Notes: generated from the letters alone by a model not told the origin. 64,000 bases of DNA from Oryzomicrobium sp. (GCF_021287045.1 NZ_JAJTBG010000006.1:1-64000), one strand, 5' to 3'. Counted from the first letter of the stretch, positions 1 through 10,137 are shown. A program made the numbers and translations.

Positions 1-54
1 AATCGTGCCAACGTTCACGTGCGGCTTCGTACGTTCGAACTTTTCCTTAGCCAT
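1..54 (-). CDS. tuf: Elongation factor Tu, N-terminal fragment (runs off the window)
   Basis: Only the first 18 codons are inside the window. They read MAKEKFERTKPHVNVGTI, the highly conserved EF-Tu N-terminus just before the G1 loop. EF-Tu delivers aminoacyl-tRNA to the ribosome in the cytoplasm. The start codon is at 54-52, preceded on the minus strand by a purine-rich GAGGGG ribosome-binding site. The gene lies 40 bp downstream of the tRNA-Thr gene on the same strand, the usual tRNA-Tyr/Gly/Thr/tuf arrangement, so it is probably co-transcribed with the tRNAs. Confidence 0.95.
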   Translation of the reverse strand, partial: MAKEKFERTKPHVNVGTI

Positions 55-94
55 TTCAGCCCCTCAAATTTCGAGACAAAAGAGTGAAAAACCG

Positions 95-169
95 TGGTGC
101 CCATGGGCAGGATTGAACTGCCGACCTCTCCCTTACCAAGGGAGTGCTCTGCCACTGAGCTACATGGGC
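95..169 (-). tRNA. tRNA-Thr (GGT)
   Basis: The minus strand folds into a complete cloverleaf: acceptor stem GCCCATG/CATGGGC, D-arm with AGCTCAGTGGCAGAGC, anticodon loop CTTGGTAAG (anticodon GGT), T-arm containing GTTCAATCC, and an encoded CCA end at 97-95. It is the last tRNA before tuf. Confidence 0.97.
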
Positions 170-197
170 GATCCAACAAAACCTTGTTACCGCGCGC

Positions 198-271
198 TGG
201 AGCGGGTGAAGGGAATCGAACCCTCGTCATAAGCTTGGAAGGCTTCTGCTCTACCATTGAGCTACACCCGC
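198..271 (-). tRNA. tRNA-Gly (TCC)
   Basis: Minus-strand cloverleaf with acceptor stem GCGGGTG/CACCCGC, anticodon loop carrying TCC, T-loop GGTTCGATTCC, and an encoded CCA at 200-198. It is 28 bp upstream of tRNA-Thr in the same transcription unit. Confidence 0.97.
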
Positions 272-364
272 CCAATTTCCAGCTTGGTTCCGAGAGAGCC
301 TGACAACGGGCTTTTCGGTCTTCACCCTGCAACACGATCGACACCGATCGCGCCGCAAGCGGTT

Positions 365-449
365 TGGTGGAGGAGGAAGGATTCGAACCTTCGAAGGCAG
401 TGCCGTCAGATTTACAGTCTGATCCCTTTGACCGCTCGGGAACTCCTCC
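365..449 (-). tRNA. tRNA-Tyr (GTA)
   Basis: Minus-strand cloverleaf of 85 nt with a long variable arm, as expected for tRNA-Tyr. The acceptor stem is GGAGGAG/CTCCTCC, the anticodon GTA sits in CTGTAAA, the T-loop is GGTTCGAATCC, and CCA is encoded at 367-365. It is the first gene of the tRNA-Tyr/Gly/Thr/tuf unit. Confidence 0.97.
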
Positions 450-763
450 GGATCGAAACGGCTAATTGCATCTACCTAGCCTTGCAGCCAAGTAGTCGTT
501 CGAGCCGAGAGGCAGAAGTATAGCAACAATTCCTCCGACGTCTACTCTTTTTTGGCTTTTCTTTCCTTCCCGGGGCGGCGCTCCCCTTTTTGTCGCTTTT
601 CCCCATGCGGAAGACGTCGGACACCCGTTGCAACCACCTTTCGGACACGTCCTTTTCAATCCTCGTAGAATGGCGCCCATAGCCAACGCGGCGCGGACGG
701 GTGGCCGAAAGTACACCTTCCCGGCGACGCCGCAGCCCCCCAACAAGTTGAAACGCTTCGATT
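450..763. other. Intergenic region between tRNA-Tyr and the FAD oxidase; holds the tRNA/tuf promoter
   Basis: The 314-bp gap between divergent units must contain the promoter of the tRNA/tuf operon. The best candidate -10 box on the minus strand is TATACT at 522-517, about 68 nt upstream of tRNA-Tyr. I could not find a convincing -35 hexamer at normal spacing. No open reading frame here looks real. The start of the downstream plus-strand gene has no strong Shine-Dalgarno sequence. Confidence 0.4.
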
Positions 764-2170
764 ATGACCTCGCATCAGCAGAATCCCGCTTCTCCGCCCC
801 CGGAAGCCCTCATCGCCGCCCTGCGCGCCCGCTTCGGCGAACGCTTTTCCCAGGGCGAATCGGTCCGCCTCCAGCACGGCCGCGACGAGTCGGTGCACAC
901 GCCGATGCTGCCCGACGGCGTCGTCTTCGCCCAAAGCACCGCCGAGGTGGCCGACGCCGTGGCCCTGTGCCACGCCCATGGCGTTCCGGTGATCCCCTAC
1001 GGCACCGGCAGTTCGGTGGAAGGCCACGTCCTCGCCCCCCGCGGCGGTATCACCATCGACCTGGCCGGCCTGGGCCAGGTCAAGCACATCCACGCCGAAG
1101 ACCTGACCGCCACGGTGGAAGCCGGGGTCACCCGCACCCAGTTGAACGCTGCCCTCAAGGGCACCGGCCTGTTCTTCCCCATCGACCCGGGGGCCGACGC
1201 CTCCCTGGGCGGCATGGCCTCCACCCGCGCCTCCGGCACCAACGCCGTGCGCTACGGGACCATGAAGGAAAACGTGCTGCAACTCACCGTGGTGCTGCCC
1301 GACGGCCAGGTCATCAAGACCGGCAGCCGGGCGCGCAAGTCGTCGGCGGGCTACGACCTGACCCGCCTGTTCGTCGGCGCCGAAGGCACCCTGGGCATCG
1401 TCACCGAGCTGACGGTGCGTCTGTACCCGGTGCCCGAGGCCATTTCCGCCGCGGTGTGTGCCTTCCCCAGCGTGGATGAGGCGGTCAACACGGTGATCGA
1501 GACCATCCAGTTGGGGGTGCCAGTGGCCCGGGTCGAACTGCTCGACGCGGTGACCATGGGCGCCATCAACCGCTTCTCCAAGACCGACTACCCGGAATCC
1601 CCCACCCTGTTCTTCGAGTTCCACGGTTCCGAGGCCGGGGTGGCCGAACAGGCCGAGACGGTGCAGGCCCTGGCCGCCGAGCACGGCGGGCAGAACTTCC
1701 AGTGGGCGGCTCGCCCCGAGGACCGCACCCGCCTGTGGCAGGCCCGCCACGACGCCTACTTCGCCTGCCTGCAGATGCAGCCGGGCTGCCGCGCCTTCCC
1801 CACCGATGTGTGCGTGCCGATCTCCCGCCTGGCCGAGTGCATCCACGCCACCAACGAGGATATCGCCCAGGTCGGCCTCAAGGTCGCCCTGTTCGGCCAC
1901 GTCGGCGACGGCAACTTCCATCTAGTGGTACTGGTCGATCCGGACAGCGAAAAGGACATGGCCGCCGCCGAATGGCTCAACGAGCGGGTGGTCGGCCGCG
2001 CCATCGACATGGAAGGCACCTGCACCGGCGAGCATGGCATCGGCCTGGGCAAGCAGCAGTTCATGGTGCGGGAGCACGGCCAGGGCGCCGTGGACCTGAT
2101 GCGCGTGCTCAAGCGCGCCATCGACCCGGCCGACCTGATGAACCCGGGCAAGATCCTGCCCGCTGCCTGA
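764..2170 (+). CDS. FAD-linked oxidase, D-lactate dehydrogenase (cytochrome)/glycolate oxidase GlcD type
   Basis: 468 residues, the usual length for the D-lactate/glycolate (GlcD/Dld) branch of the VAO/PCMH flavoprotein family. These enzymes oxidise D-2-hydroxyacids to 2-oxoacids and pass electrons to the respiratory chain. The N-terminal FAD-binding region carries VIPYGTGSSVEGH (about residues 76-88) and a glycine-rich GADASLGGMAST stretch. The C-terminal substrate domain ends with the family motif CTGEHGIGLGKQQFM, followed by the DLMNPGKILP terminus. No signal peptide or membrane segment is visible. It stands alone upstream of a c-di-GMP enzyme with a 58-bp gap, so co-transcription is possible. 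The choice among D-lactate, glycolate or D-2-hydroxyglutarate as substrate cannot be made from sequence alone. Confidence 0.85.
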   Translation: MTSHQQNPASPPPEALIAALRARFGERFSQGESVRLQHGRDESVHTPMLPDGVVFAQSTAEVADAVALCHAHGVPVIPYGTGSSVEGHVLAPRGGITIDLAGLGQVKHIHAEDLTATVEAGVTRTQLNAALKGTGLFFPIDPGADASLGGMASTRASGTNAVRYGTMKENVLQLTVVLPDGQVIKTGSRARKSSAGYDLTRLFVGAEGTLGIVTELTVRLYPVPEAISAAVCAFPSVDEAVNTVIETIQLGVPVARVELLDAVTMGAINRFSKTDYPESPTLFFEFHGSEAGVAEQAETVQALAAEHGGQNFQWAARPEDRTRLWQARHDAYFACLQMQPGCRAFPTDVCVPISRLAECIHATNEDIAQVGLKVALFGHVGDGNFHLVVLVDPDSEKDMAAAEWLNERVVGRAIDMEGTCTGEHGIGLGKQQFMVREHGQGAVDLMRVLKRAIDPADLMNPGKILPAA

Positions 2171-2228
2171 ACGGCTGCCGTCCGCTCCATACTTCGACAC
2201 TCCAACGCGCCGACACGCCACCACCGCC

Positions 2229-5156
2229 GTGAAGCCCACCCGCCTCCAGCCGATCCTCCACCCGGCCGCCCTCCAGGTCGCGGTGGGTTATGCGTTGGCG
2301 GCCCTGGCCTGGATCGCATTGTCGGACTACGTGGTGGACCTCTTCGCCCCCCCGACCGCCAGCGGCGGCTGGCAAAGCCTCAAGGGCGGCGCCTTCGTCC
2401 TGCTCACCTCCCTGCTCCTCTACCGGCTGGTCCGCCACCAGTTGGTCCGGCGCGACGAGGGGGCGCCCCTGCCGCCCCAGCAACTGTGGCGCCCGGTGCT
2501 CTACTACCTGGTGTTCGCCGCCGCCCTGGGCGGGCTGGCCTTCAGCGTCTACCGCACCGCCGAGCAGGCCATCGACGATACCGTGGCCCGGGACCTGGAG
2601 GCGGTGGCCCAGCTCAAGACCAACCAGCTCGTCCGCTGGCTCGACGAGCGGCAGCGCGACGCCCAGAGCATCGCCCTCAACCCTTTGTTCGTCGCCGCCC
2701 TGGAGCGCTGGCGCCACACCCCTGGCGGCTCCCGCCAGGCGGTGGACGACACCCTGCGAATGCTGCGCGACACCCTGGGCTACCAGGAAATCCACCTGTT
2801 CGCTCCAGACGGCCGAACCCTGCTGGCCAGCACCGGCAGCGAACCCCCAGGCCCCGACGATCTGCCGGCCGGCCTTCCCGGCCTGAACCGGCACCGTGCG
2901 GCGCTGACCGACTTTCACTACCGCGGCAGTGGCACGACCCGGCGCATCGCCCTGGACCTGTCGCTGCCCATCGCCACCACCGACGGCCGGCCCCTGGCCA
3001 TTCTCCAGCTGGAAATCAATCCCGAACGGGATCTGTACCCGGTGCTGCGCCAATGGCCCACCCCCAGCCGCTCGGCGGAGACCTTGCTGGTGCGGCGCGA
3101 CGACGGCGACGACATGGTCTATCTGGGCGACACCCGCCTCAGCCACGACACCGCCCTGCGCTTGCGCCACTCGCTCAAGGACGACTGGCTGCTCGCCGTC
3201 CGGCTGCTCCTGGGCGCCACCGGCCCCCAGCGGGCCCTCGACTACCGCCGCGTGCCGGTGATCGGCGTCGGCAGCCTGATCCCCGACACCCCCTGGCTGC
3301 TCATCACCAAGATCGACATCGGCGAGGCGTTCGCCCACCTCACCCTGGTCGGGCGCATCACCGGGCTGGTGCTGGCCTCCCTGCTGCTCGCCGCCGCCCT
3401 GGTCGGCATCGCCTCCTGGCGCAGCCTGCTGGCCCGCCACCATACCGCGCAGGAGCGCCAGCGCCTGCAACAGGAAGCCCTGCGCAAGCACTACGACCTG
3501 CTTTCCAAACACGCCAACGACATCATTTACCTGGCCGACAGCCAGGGCCACCTGGTGGAATGCAACGACCGGGCCCTGGCCGCCTACGGCCGCAGCCGCG
3601 AAGAGTTCCTCACCCTCAACCTGAGCGACCTGCGCACCGAGCAGACTCGCCCGGAACTGACCGGGGTGCTCGACCGGCTGTGGCGCGAGCACCACCTGCT
3701 CTACGAAACGGTGCACCAGCGCCGTGACGGCACGCCCTTCCCGGTGGAGGTCAGCGCCCGGGCCCTGGCCATCGAGGGCGAGACCTTCCTCCACGCCGTG
3801 GTGCGCGACATCAGCGAGCGCAAGGCGGCCGAGGCGCGCATCGACTACCTGGCGGGCCACGACCCCCTCACCGGCCTGCCCAACCGCAGCCTGCTGGCGG
3901 ACCGGGCCAGCCTGGTGCTGGACCTGGCCCACCGTTCCGGCAGCCAGGTGGCCCTCGTCTACCTGGACCTGGACCGTTTCCAGGCAATCAACGACACCCT
4001 GGGCCACAACCTGGGCGACCGGCTGCTCCAGGAAGTGGCCCAGCGCCTGGAAGCCCAGATCCGCTCGGCGGACACCCTGGCCCGCCTGGGAGGCGACGAG
4101 TTCGCCCTGCTCCTGCCCGACACCGACGCCGACGACGCCGCTCACATCGCCGGCAAGCTGCAACAGGCCCTGCGCACCCCCATCGCCCTGGACGGCCACA
4201 CCCTGCGGGTGTCGATCAGCCAGGGCATCAGCCTCTACCCCCTGGACGCCGACGCCTACAGCGACCTGGTGCGCAACGCCGACGCCGCCCTGCTCGCCGC
4301 CAAGAACGCCGGCCGCAACGGCTACCGCTTCTACGAGGCGGCCATGAACGCCCGCATCGCCGAGCAGCTGGCCCTGGAGATGGACCTGCGCGACGCCCTG
4401 GAGCACGACGCCCTGCACCTGCACTTCCAGCCCCAGTTCGACCTGGACGACGGCCGCCTGGTGGGGGCCGAGGTGCTGGCGCGCTGGACCCACCCGGACC
4501 ACGGCCCGATCTCGCCGGCCCGCTTCATTCCCCTGGCCGAGGAAACCGGCCTGATCCTGCCCCTGGGCAACTGGGTGCTGCGCCAGGCCTGCCGCCAATG
4601 GCGCACCTGGAGCGACGCCGACCTGATGCCGCCGCCCCTGGCGGTGAACCTCTCCGCCGCCCAGTTCCAGTCCCAGGGACTGCCCGAGGAAGTGGGCGGC
4701 ATCCTGGCCGACGCCGGCATGGCCGCCGCCAACCTGGAACTGGAGCTGACCGAGAGCATCGTCGCCGAGGACGCGGCCCGGGCCGAGGCCACCATGCGTC
4801 GCCTCGCCGCCCAGGGCATCCGCCTCTCCATCGACGATTTCGGCACCGGCTATTCGAGCCTGGCCTACCTGCGCCGCTTCCCCCTCGACAAGCTGAAGAT
4901 CGACCAGTCCTTCGTCCGCGACCTGGCCAATCCCGGCGGCAGCGACGTGATCGTCATCGCCATCATCCAGCTGGCCAAGGCTCTGGGCCTGGCGGTGATC
5001 GCCGAGGGGGTGGAGACCCCCGCCCAGGGCGATTTCCTGCGCCTGCACGGCTGCGACGAGGTGCAGGGCTACCTGTACGGGCGCCCCATGCCGTCGGCCG
5101 ACTTCGCCACCCTGCTCGCTGCCCACCGACCGGCCGCCCGCACCACCGCGCCCTGA
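2229..5156 (+). CDS. Membrane PAS-GGDEF-EAL protein (c-di-GMP cyclase/phosphodiesterase)
   Basis: 975 residues with a GTG start; no clear ribosome-binding site is visible. Membrane segments lie near residues 16-36, 94-112 and 374-396, and enclose a large periplasmic sensor region. A PAS domain follows at about 418-530, then GGDEF (GGDEF at 621-625, inhibitory-site RSAD five residues before it) and EAL. In EAL the signature reads EVL at 748-750, and the DDFGTGYSSL motif starts at 869. Both catalytic signatures look largely intact, so cyclase, phosphodiesterase or dual activity is possible. Known family behaviour: such proteins set c-di-GMP levels that govern biofilm and motility. The periplasmic ligand is unknown. 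It follows the FAD oxidase by 58 bp on the same strand. Confidence 0.9.
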   Translation: MKPTRLQPILHPAALQVAVGYALAALAWIALSDYVVDLFAPPTASGGWQSLKGGAFVLLTSLLLYRLVRHQLVRRDEGAPLPPQQLWRPVLYYLVFAAALGGLAFSVYRTAEQAIDDTVARDLEAVAQLKTNQLVRWLDERQRDAQSIALNPLFVAALERWRHTPGGSRQAVDDTLRMLRDTLGYQEIHLFAPDGRTLLASTGSEPPGPDDLPAGLPGLNRHRAALTDFHYRGSGTTRRIALDLSLPIATTDGRPLAILQLEINPERDLYPVLRQWPTPSRSAETLLVRRDDGDDMVYLGDTRLSHDTALRLRHSLKDDWLLAVRLLLGATGPQRALDYRRVPVIGVGSLIPDTPWLLITKIDIGEAFAHLTLVGRITGLVLASLLLAAALVGIASWRSLLARHHTAQERQRLQQEALRKHYDLLSKHANDIIYLADSQGHLVECNDRALAAYGRSREEFLTLNLSDLRTEQTRPELTGVLDRLWREHHLLYETVHQRRDGTPFPVEVSARALAIEGETFLHAVVRDISERKAAEARIDYLAGHDPLTGLPNRSLLADRASLVLDLAHRSGSQVALVYLDLDRFQAINDTLGHNLGDRLLQEVAQRLEAQIRSADTLARLGGDEFALLLPDTDADDAAHIAGKLQQALRTPIALDGHTLRVSISQGISLYPLDADAYSDLVRNADAALLAAKNAGRNGYRFYEAAMNARIAEQLALEMDLRDALEHDALHLHFQPQFDLDDGRLVGAEVLARWTHPDHGPISPARFIPLAEETGLILPLGNWVLRQACRQWRTWSDADLMPPPLAVNLSAAQFQSQGLPEEVGGILADAGMAAANLELELTESIVAEDAARAEATMRRLAAQGIRLSIDDFGTGYSSLAYLRRFPLDKLKIDQSFVRDLANPGGSDVIVIAIIQLAKALGLAVIAEGVETPAQGDFLRLHGCDEVQGYLYGRPMPSADFATLLAAHRPAARTTAP

Positions 5157-5415
5157 CCCCGCCGGGGCGTTTCCAGCGGCTCCTGCCGCCCCCCCCATCC
5201 CGGGCCGCGACCGGCGCGAAGTTCTACCCATAAGTCCCCTCCCCGTCTACCCCTGCTGCGACGCAACGTTACGGCGCCGGCGAAGTCCAATAAAGTGATC
5301 CCCGCCGCACACCCGCGGCATCCACACAATGGCCGGCGGGGCCCACAAGGCCCCGACCGAATCGCTAACCCCCGCCGCCCGTCGCTCACGGGACGGATCA
5401 CCGGAGGAGACACCC

Positions 5416-8400
5416 ATGAGCGATCTCTCGTCCTTCACCCTCGAGGACAAATACACCGCCACGTCCGGCCGGATCTACTTGACCGGCATCCAGGCCCTGG
5501 TCCGCCTGCCCATGTTGCAGCGGCTGCGCGACGAGGCCGCCGGGCTCAACACCGCCGGTTTCATCTCCGGCTACCGGGGCAGCCCCCTGGGCGCCCTCGA
5601 CCTGACCCTGTGGAAGGCCCGCCCCCACCTGGAACGGCACCACGTCGTCTTTCAACCCGGCATCAACGAGGACCTGGCCGCCACCGCGGTGTGGGGCAGC
5701 CAGCAGGTCGGCCTGAGCCCGGGGGCCCGCTACGACGGGGTGTTCGGCATGTGGTACGGCAAGGGGCCCGGGGTGGACCGCTGCGGCGACGTGTTCCGCC
5801 ACGCCAACGCCGCCGGCAGCTCCCGCTACGGCGGGGTGCTGGTGGTGGCCGGCGACGACCACGCCGCCAAGTCATCGACCCTGCCGCACCAGACCGAACA
5901 CCTGTTCAAGGCGGTGATGATGCCGGTGCTCTACCCGGCCAACGTCCAGGAGTACCTGGAGCTGGGCCTGCACGGCTGGGCCATGAGCCGCTACTCGGGC
6001 TGCTGGGTGGCCTTCAAGGCCCTGGCCGACACGGTGGAGACCTCGGCCTCGGTGAACGTGGACCCGCTCGGCGTGGACATCCGCCTGCCCACCGACTTCG
6101 CCCTGCCCGAGGGCGGCCTCAACATCCGCTGGCCCGACCCGCCCCTGCTCCAGGAAGCCCGCCTCACCCAGCAGAAGCTCTACGCCGCCCTGGCCTACGT
6201 GCGCGCCAACAAGCTCAACCGGGTGGTGCTCGACTCCCCGGCGCCGCGCCTGGGCATCCTCACGGCCGGCAAGTCCTACCTGGACGTGATGCAGGCTCTC
6301 GACGAACTGGGCATCGACGCCGAACTGGCGGCCCAGATCGGCCTGCGCGTGTTCAAGGTGGCCATGGTCTGGCCCCTGGAGTCCGACGGGGTGCGGCGCT
6401 TCGCCGAAGGGCTGGAAGAGATTCTGGTGGTGGAAGAAAAGCGCCAGATGCTCGAATACCAGCTCAAGGAGGAGCTGTACAACTGGCGCGAAGACGTGCG
6501 CCCGCGCATCGTCGGCAAGTTCGACGAAAAGGGCGAATGGGCCCAGATTCCCAAGGCCAACGGCATCGTGGACCACGGCGAATGGCTGCTGCCGGCAGCC
6601 GGCGAGCTGTCGGTGGCGCGCATCGCCCAGGTGATCGCCCAGCGCATCGAGCGCTTCTTCACCTCGCCGGTGATCGAGGCGCGGCTGAAGCTGATCGAGG
6701 CCAAGCAGAAATCCCTGGAAACGCCCCTGGTGCTGGCCGAGCGCAAGCCCACCTTCTGCTCCGGCTGCCCGCACAACACCTCGACCAAGGTGCCCGAGGG
6801 CTCCCGTGCCGTGGCCGGCATCGGCTGCCACTACATGGCCACCTGGATGACCGACCGGCCCACCACCACCTTCACCCACATGGGCGGCGAGGGCGTGCCC
6901 TGGGTCGGCCAGGCGCCCTTCACCAACGAGAAGCACATCTTCGCCAACCTGGGCGACGGCACCTACTTCCACTCCGGGATTCTGGCGATCCGCCAGGCGG
7001 TGGCAGCCAAGGTGCCGATCACCTACAAGATCCTCTACAACGACGCGGTGGCCATGACCGGCGGCCAGCCCCTCGACGGCACCCTGACCGTGCCCCAGCT
7101 GACCCGCCAGCTGGAGGCCGAGGGCATCGCCAAGATGGTCATCGTCACCGACGAGCCGGAGAAGTACGACGGTGTCACCGACCTGGCCACCCCGGGCGGG
7201 CAACCGATCCCGGTGCGCCACCGGGACGAGCTGGATGCGATCCAGCGCGAACTGCGCGAGTATCCGGCCCCCTCGATTCTCATCTACGACCAGACCTGCG
7301 CCACCGAGAAGCGCCGCCGGCGCAAGCGGGGCAAGATGATCGACCCGCCCAAGCGCGCCTTCATCAACGAGCTGGTGTGCGAAGGTTGCGGCGACTGCTC
7401 CCGGGAATCGAACTGCATGGCGGTGGTGCCGGTGGACACCGACTTCGGCCGCAAGCGGGCCATCGACCAGTCCGCCTGCAACAAGGACTTTTCCTGCCTG
7501 CGCGGCTTCTGCCCCTCGTTCGTCACCGTGGAAGGCGGCACCTTGAAGAAGGGCCGCGCCGTGGCCGGCACCGAAGCCCCCTTCCCCGAGCCGCCCCAGC
7601 CGACGCTGCCGGACACCGCCCGGCCCTTCAACCTGCTGGTGACCGGCGTCGGCGGCACCGGGGTGGTGACCCTGGGCGCCCTGATCGGCATCGCCGCCCA
7701 CCTGGACGGCAAGGGCATCTCGGTGCTCGACATGACCGGGCTGGCGCAAAAGTTCGGCGCCGTCTTCTCCCACATCCGCATCGCCGACCGGCCCGAGGAC
7801 ATCCACGCCACCCGCATCGCCACCGGCGAGGCGGATGCGGTGCTGGGCGGCGACCTGATCGTCACCGCCGGCAGCGAGGCCCTGGCCAAGATGCTCAAGG
7901 GCACCACCCGGGTGGTGGCCAACGTGGCCGAGACGCCCACGTCCGACTTCCTGCTCGACCCGGACTGGCAGCCCCCCACGGAAAAGCTCGACCGGCGCCT
8001 GGAAGACACGGTGGGCGAGGACAACGTCTGGTTCCTCGACGCCCAGAAGCTGGCCACGGCCCTGATGGGGGACGCCCTTTACACCAACATGTTCCTGCTC
8101 GGCTACGCCTGGCAGAAGGGCCTGATCCCCCTGACCCTGCCGTCCCTGCGCCGGGCCATCGAGTTGAACGCCACTACGGTGGACAAGAACCTGTCCGCCT
8201 TCCTGTGGGGCCGCCGCGCCGCCACCGACCTGGCGGCGGTGCAGCGCATCGCCGAGCCGCCGGAGGTGGTGCACCTGCATCCGTCCCAGTCTCTCGACGA
8301 CTTGGTGCAAAGCCGCGCCGCCTTCCTCACCGCCTACCAGAACGCCGCCTACGCCGAGCGCTACCGCCGCCTGGTGGAACGGGTGCGCGCCCTCGAAGCG

Positions 8401-9042
8401 CCCCTGGGCGGCAGCGCCCTGAGCGAGGCGGTGGCCCGCTACTACTTCAAGGTGCTGGCGATCAAGGACGAGTACGAAGTGGCCCGGCTGTACACCGACG
8501 GCACCTTCACCGAGCGCCTCCAGGCAGTGTTCGAGGGGGTACCGGGCAAGGACTACCAGGTGCATGCCTACCTGGCCCCGCCCCTGTGGACCAAGCCCGA
8601 CCCAATCACCGGCAAGACCCGCAAGCACCGCTACGGCCCGTGGATCTGGCCGGCGCTGCACGTCCTGGCCCGGCTGCGCTTCCTGCGCGGCACCGCCTTC
8701 GACGTCTTCGCCCGCAGCGAGGACCGGCGCCAGGAACGGCAGCAGCTGGCCGACTACGAGGCCGACGTGGAACTGATCCTGGAGCGGCTGGCCGGTGCAC
8801 GGGGCGACGGCGCGGCGGAGGCGCGGGAATCGTCCCAGGAAAGCACCCGAGAAAGCGCCCGGGCCGCGGCTCTGGCCCTGGCGCGCCTGCCGGAAAAAAT
8901 CCGCGGCTACGGCGCGGTGGGCGCCGCCAGCGCCAGGCCGGTGGCCGAGGAGCGGGTCCGGCTGCGGGCCGCCCTGACGGCGCCGGCCCAGCCCCAATCC
9001 CGGACCGGCCGGCCGGTGCCGGTGCGGGTGGTGGCGGCCTGA
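5416..9042 (+). CDS. Indolepyruvate ferredoxin oxidoreductase family protein (fused IorA-IorB type)
   Basis: 1208 residues from the ATG at 5416, chosen because GGAGGAGA lies 5 bp upstream; an earlier in-frame start would add 29 poor residues. The protein is a fused 2-oxoacid oxidoreductase that decarboxylates arylpyruvates to arylacetyl-CoA with ferredoxin as acceptor. Seen in order: a pyrimidine-binding TPP half near the N-terminus (GFISGYRGSPLGALD), the pyrophosphate-binding TPP half with GDG at 513-515 and YNDAVAMTGGQ after it, a cysteine-rich iron-sulfur segment starting CEGCGDC at 655 with further cysteines to FCPSF, and a gamma-type domain with TGVGGTGVVTLG. It fits aromatic amino-acid catabolism feeding phenylacetyl-CoA, in line with the PaaK-like ligase at 14.3 kb. 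It is monocistronic here. Confidence 0.9.
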   Translation: MSDLSSFTLEDKYTATSGRIYLTGIQALVRLPMLQRLRDEAAGLNTAGFISGYRGSPLGALDLTLWKARPHLERHHVVFQPGINEDLAATAVWGSQQVGLSPGARYDGVFGMWYGKGPGVDRCGDVFRHANAAGSSRYGGVLVVAGDDHAAKSSTLPHQTEHLFKAVMMPVLYPANVQEYLELGLHGWAMSRYSGCWVAFKALADTVETSASVNVDPLGVDIRLPTDFALPEGGLNIRWPDPPLLQEARLTQQKLYAALAYVRANKLNRVVLDSPAPRLGILTAGKSYLDVMQALDELGIDAELAAQIGLRVFKVAMVWPLESDGVRRFAEGLEEILVVEEKRQMLEYQLKEELYNWREDVRPRIVGKFDEKGEWAQIPKANGIVDHGEWLLPAAGELSVARIAQVIAQRIERFFTSPVIEARLKLIEAKQKSLETPLVLAERKPTFCSGCPHNTSTKVPEGSRAVAGIGCHYMATWMTDRPTTTFTHMGGEGVPWVGQAPFTNEKHIFANLGDGTYFHSGILAIRQAVAAKVPITYKILYNDAVAMTGGQPLDGTLTVPQLTRQLEAEGIAKMVIVTDEPEKYDGVTDLATPGGQPIPVRHRDELDAIQRELREYPAPSILIYDQTCATEKRRRRKRGKMIDPPKRAFINELVCEGCGDCSRESNCMAVVPVDTDFGRKRAIDQSACNKDFSCLRGFCPSFVTVEGGTLKKGRAVAGTEAPFPEPPQPTLPDTARPFNLLVTGVGGTGVVTLGALIGIAAHLDGKGISVLDMTGLAQKFGAVFSHIRIADRPEDIHATRIATGEADAVLGGDLIVTAGSEALAKMLKGTTRVVANVAETPTSDFLLDPDWQPPTEKLDRRLEDTVGEDNVWFLDAQKLATALMGDALYTNMFLLGYAWQKGLIPLTLPSLRRAIELNATTVDKNLSAFLWGRRAATDLAAVQRIAEPPEVVHLHPSQSLDDLVQSRAAFLTAYQNAAYAERYRRLVERVRALEAPLGGSALSEAVARYYFKVLAIKDEYEVARLYTDGTFTERLQAVFEGVPGKDYQVHAYLAPPLWTKPDPITGKTRKHRYGPWIWPALHVLARLRFLRGTAFDVFARSEDRRQERQQLADYEADVELILERLAGARGDGAAEARESSQESTRESARAAALALARLPEKIRGYGAVGAASARPVAEERVRLRAALTAPAQPQSRTGRPVPVRVVAA

Positions 9043-9258
9043 TCCCGCCGCAACGGGCTCCCCGGCCAACGCTGGGGAGCCCGGGCCCGCATCGTCCGCC
9101 GGATTGCCAAGCGAAAGCGTCGGGCGGTGCCGTGACCGGCCCTGCGGATGCGGGATCGCCCATCGGCAGAGCACACCGGGTAGCGCCGCCCGGCTTCCGC
9201 CTTCTCCGCCGACGGGGCACGCACGGTCCGCCAAGCGGCCCGGGTACAATCGCCCCCC

Positions 9259-10137
9259 ATGTCCGCCCCTCCCCTGCCCCCCGCCGACGCGCCCGCTACG
9301 TCCGACGCCTCTGCGTCGCCTGACGCCCCCGGCGCTGTCGAAACTGCCGAAATCGCCGACGGCGCCTCCGCCGAGGCCGCCCCCTACCCGACGCCGCGCC
9401 GCCAGCTGGCGCTCCAGGGCGGCGCCATCTTCCTCGTGCTGTGCATCGCCGTGCCCGCCTTCGGCCTGGGGAGCACGCCCTGGCCCTGGGGCGGCATCGC
9501 CCTGGCCATTGGCGCCACCGCCTTCGTCCTGGCGGTGCTGACCCGCCAGCCCTGGTGGTGGAAAGCCATCCACGCCGTGTTCTTTCCCCTGGCCTGGAGC
9601 GTGGCCCACCTGGGCATCGACCCGGGCTGGTTCCTGCTCGCCGCCATCCTGCTGCTGCTCGTCTATCGCGGCGCCCTCACCGGCCAAGTGCCCCTGTTCC
9701 TGTCCAACCGGGCGACGGTGCACGCCCTGGCCGAGCGTCTGCCGCAAGGCGCCCGGGTGGTGGACCTGGGAGCCGGCATCGGCAGCGTGGTCTTTCCCCT
9801 GGCCCGGCTACGCCCGGACCTGCGCCTGACCGGCATCGAGAACGCGCCCCTGACCTGGTTCGCCGGCCGCCTGCGCCGCGCCCTGTCGCCCCGCACCCGG
9901 GTGGACTGGCGCTATGGCAGCCTGTGGGATGCCGCCCTAGGCGACTACGACGCGGTGTACGCCTTTCTCTCCCCGGCCCCCATGCCGGCCCTGTGGGACA
10001 AGGCGCGGGCGGAGCTGCCCCCGGGCGGGCTCCTGGTATCGAACAGTTTTGCCGTACCGGACGTGGCTCCGGACGAAGAGATCGTGGTGGCCGACGGCAG
10101 CCGGCAGCTGTTCGTGTACCGGGTGGCCCCCGCCTGA
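9259..10137 (+). CDS. Class I SAM-dependent methyltransferase with N-terminal membrane anchor
   Basis: 292 residues. After a polar Ala/Pro-rich N-terminus of about 50 residues, three hydrophobic helices (about 55-75, 78-95 and 103-140) anchor the protein. A soluble methyltransferase domain follows: the SAM-binding motif VVDLGAGIGSVVFPLA starts near 169 and the acidic motif II is TGIENAP. The downstream DYDAVYAFLSP strand fits motif IV. The substrate is unknown. Similar small membrane-tethered methyltransferases are common and poorly characterised. A strong bidirectional terminator follows 20 bp after the stop. Confidence 0.75.
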   Translation: MSAPPLPPADAPATSDASASPDAPGAVETAEIADGASAEAAPYPTPRRQLALQGGAIFLVLCIAVPAFGLGSTPWPWGGIALAIGATAFVLAVLTRQPWWWKAIHAVFFPLAWSVAHLGIDPGWFLLAAILLLLVYRGALTGQVPLFLSNRATVHALAERLPQGARVVDLGAGIGSVVFPLARLRPDLRLTGIENAPLTWFAGRLRRALSPRTRVDWRYGSLWDAALGDYDAVYAFLSPAPMPALWDKARAELPPGGLLVSNSFAVPDVAPDEEIVVADGSRQLFVYRVAPA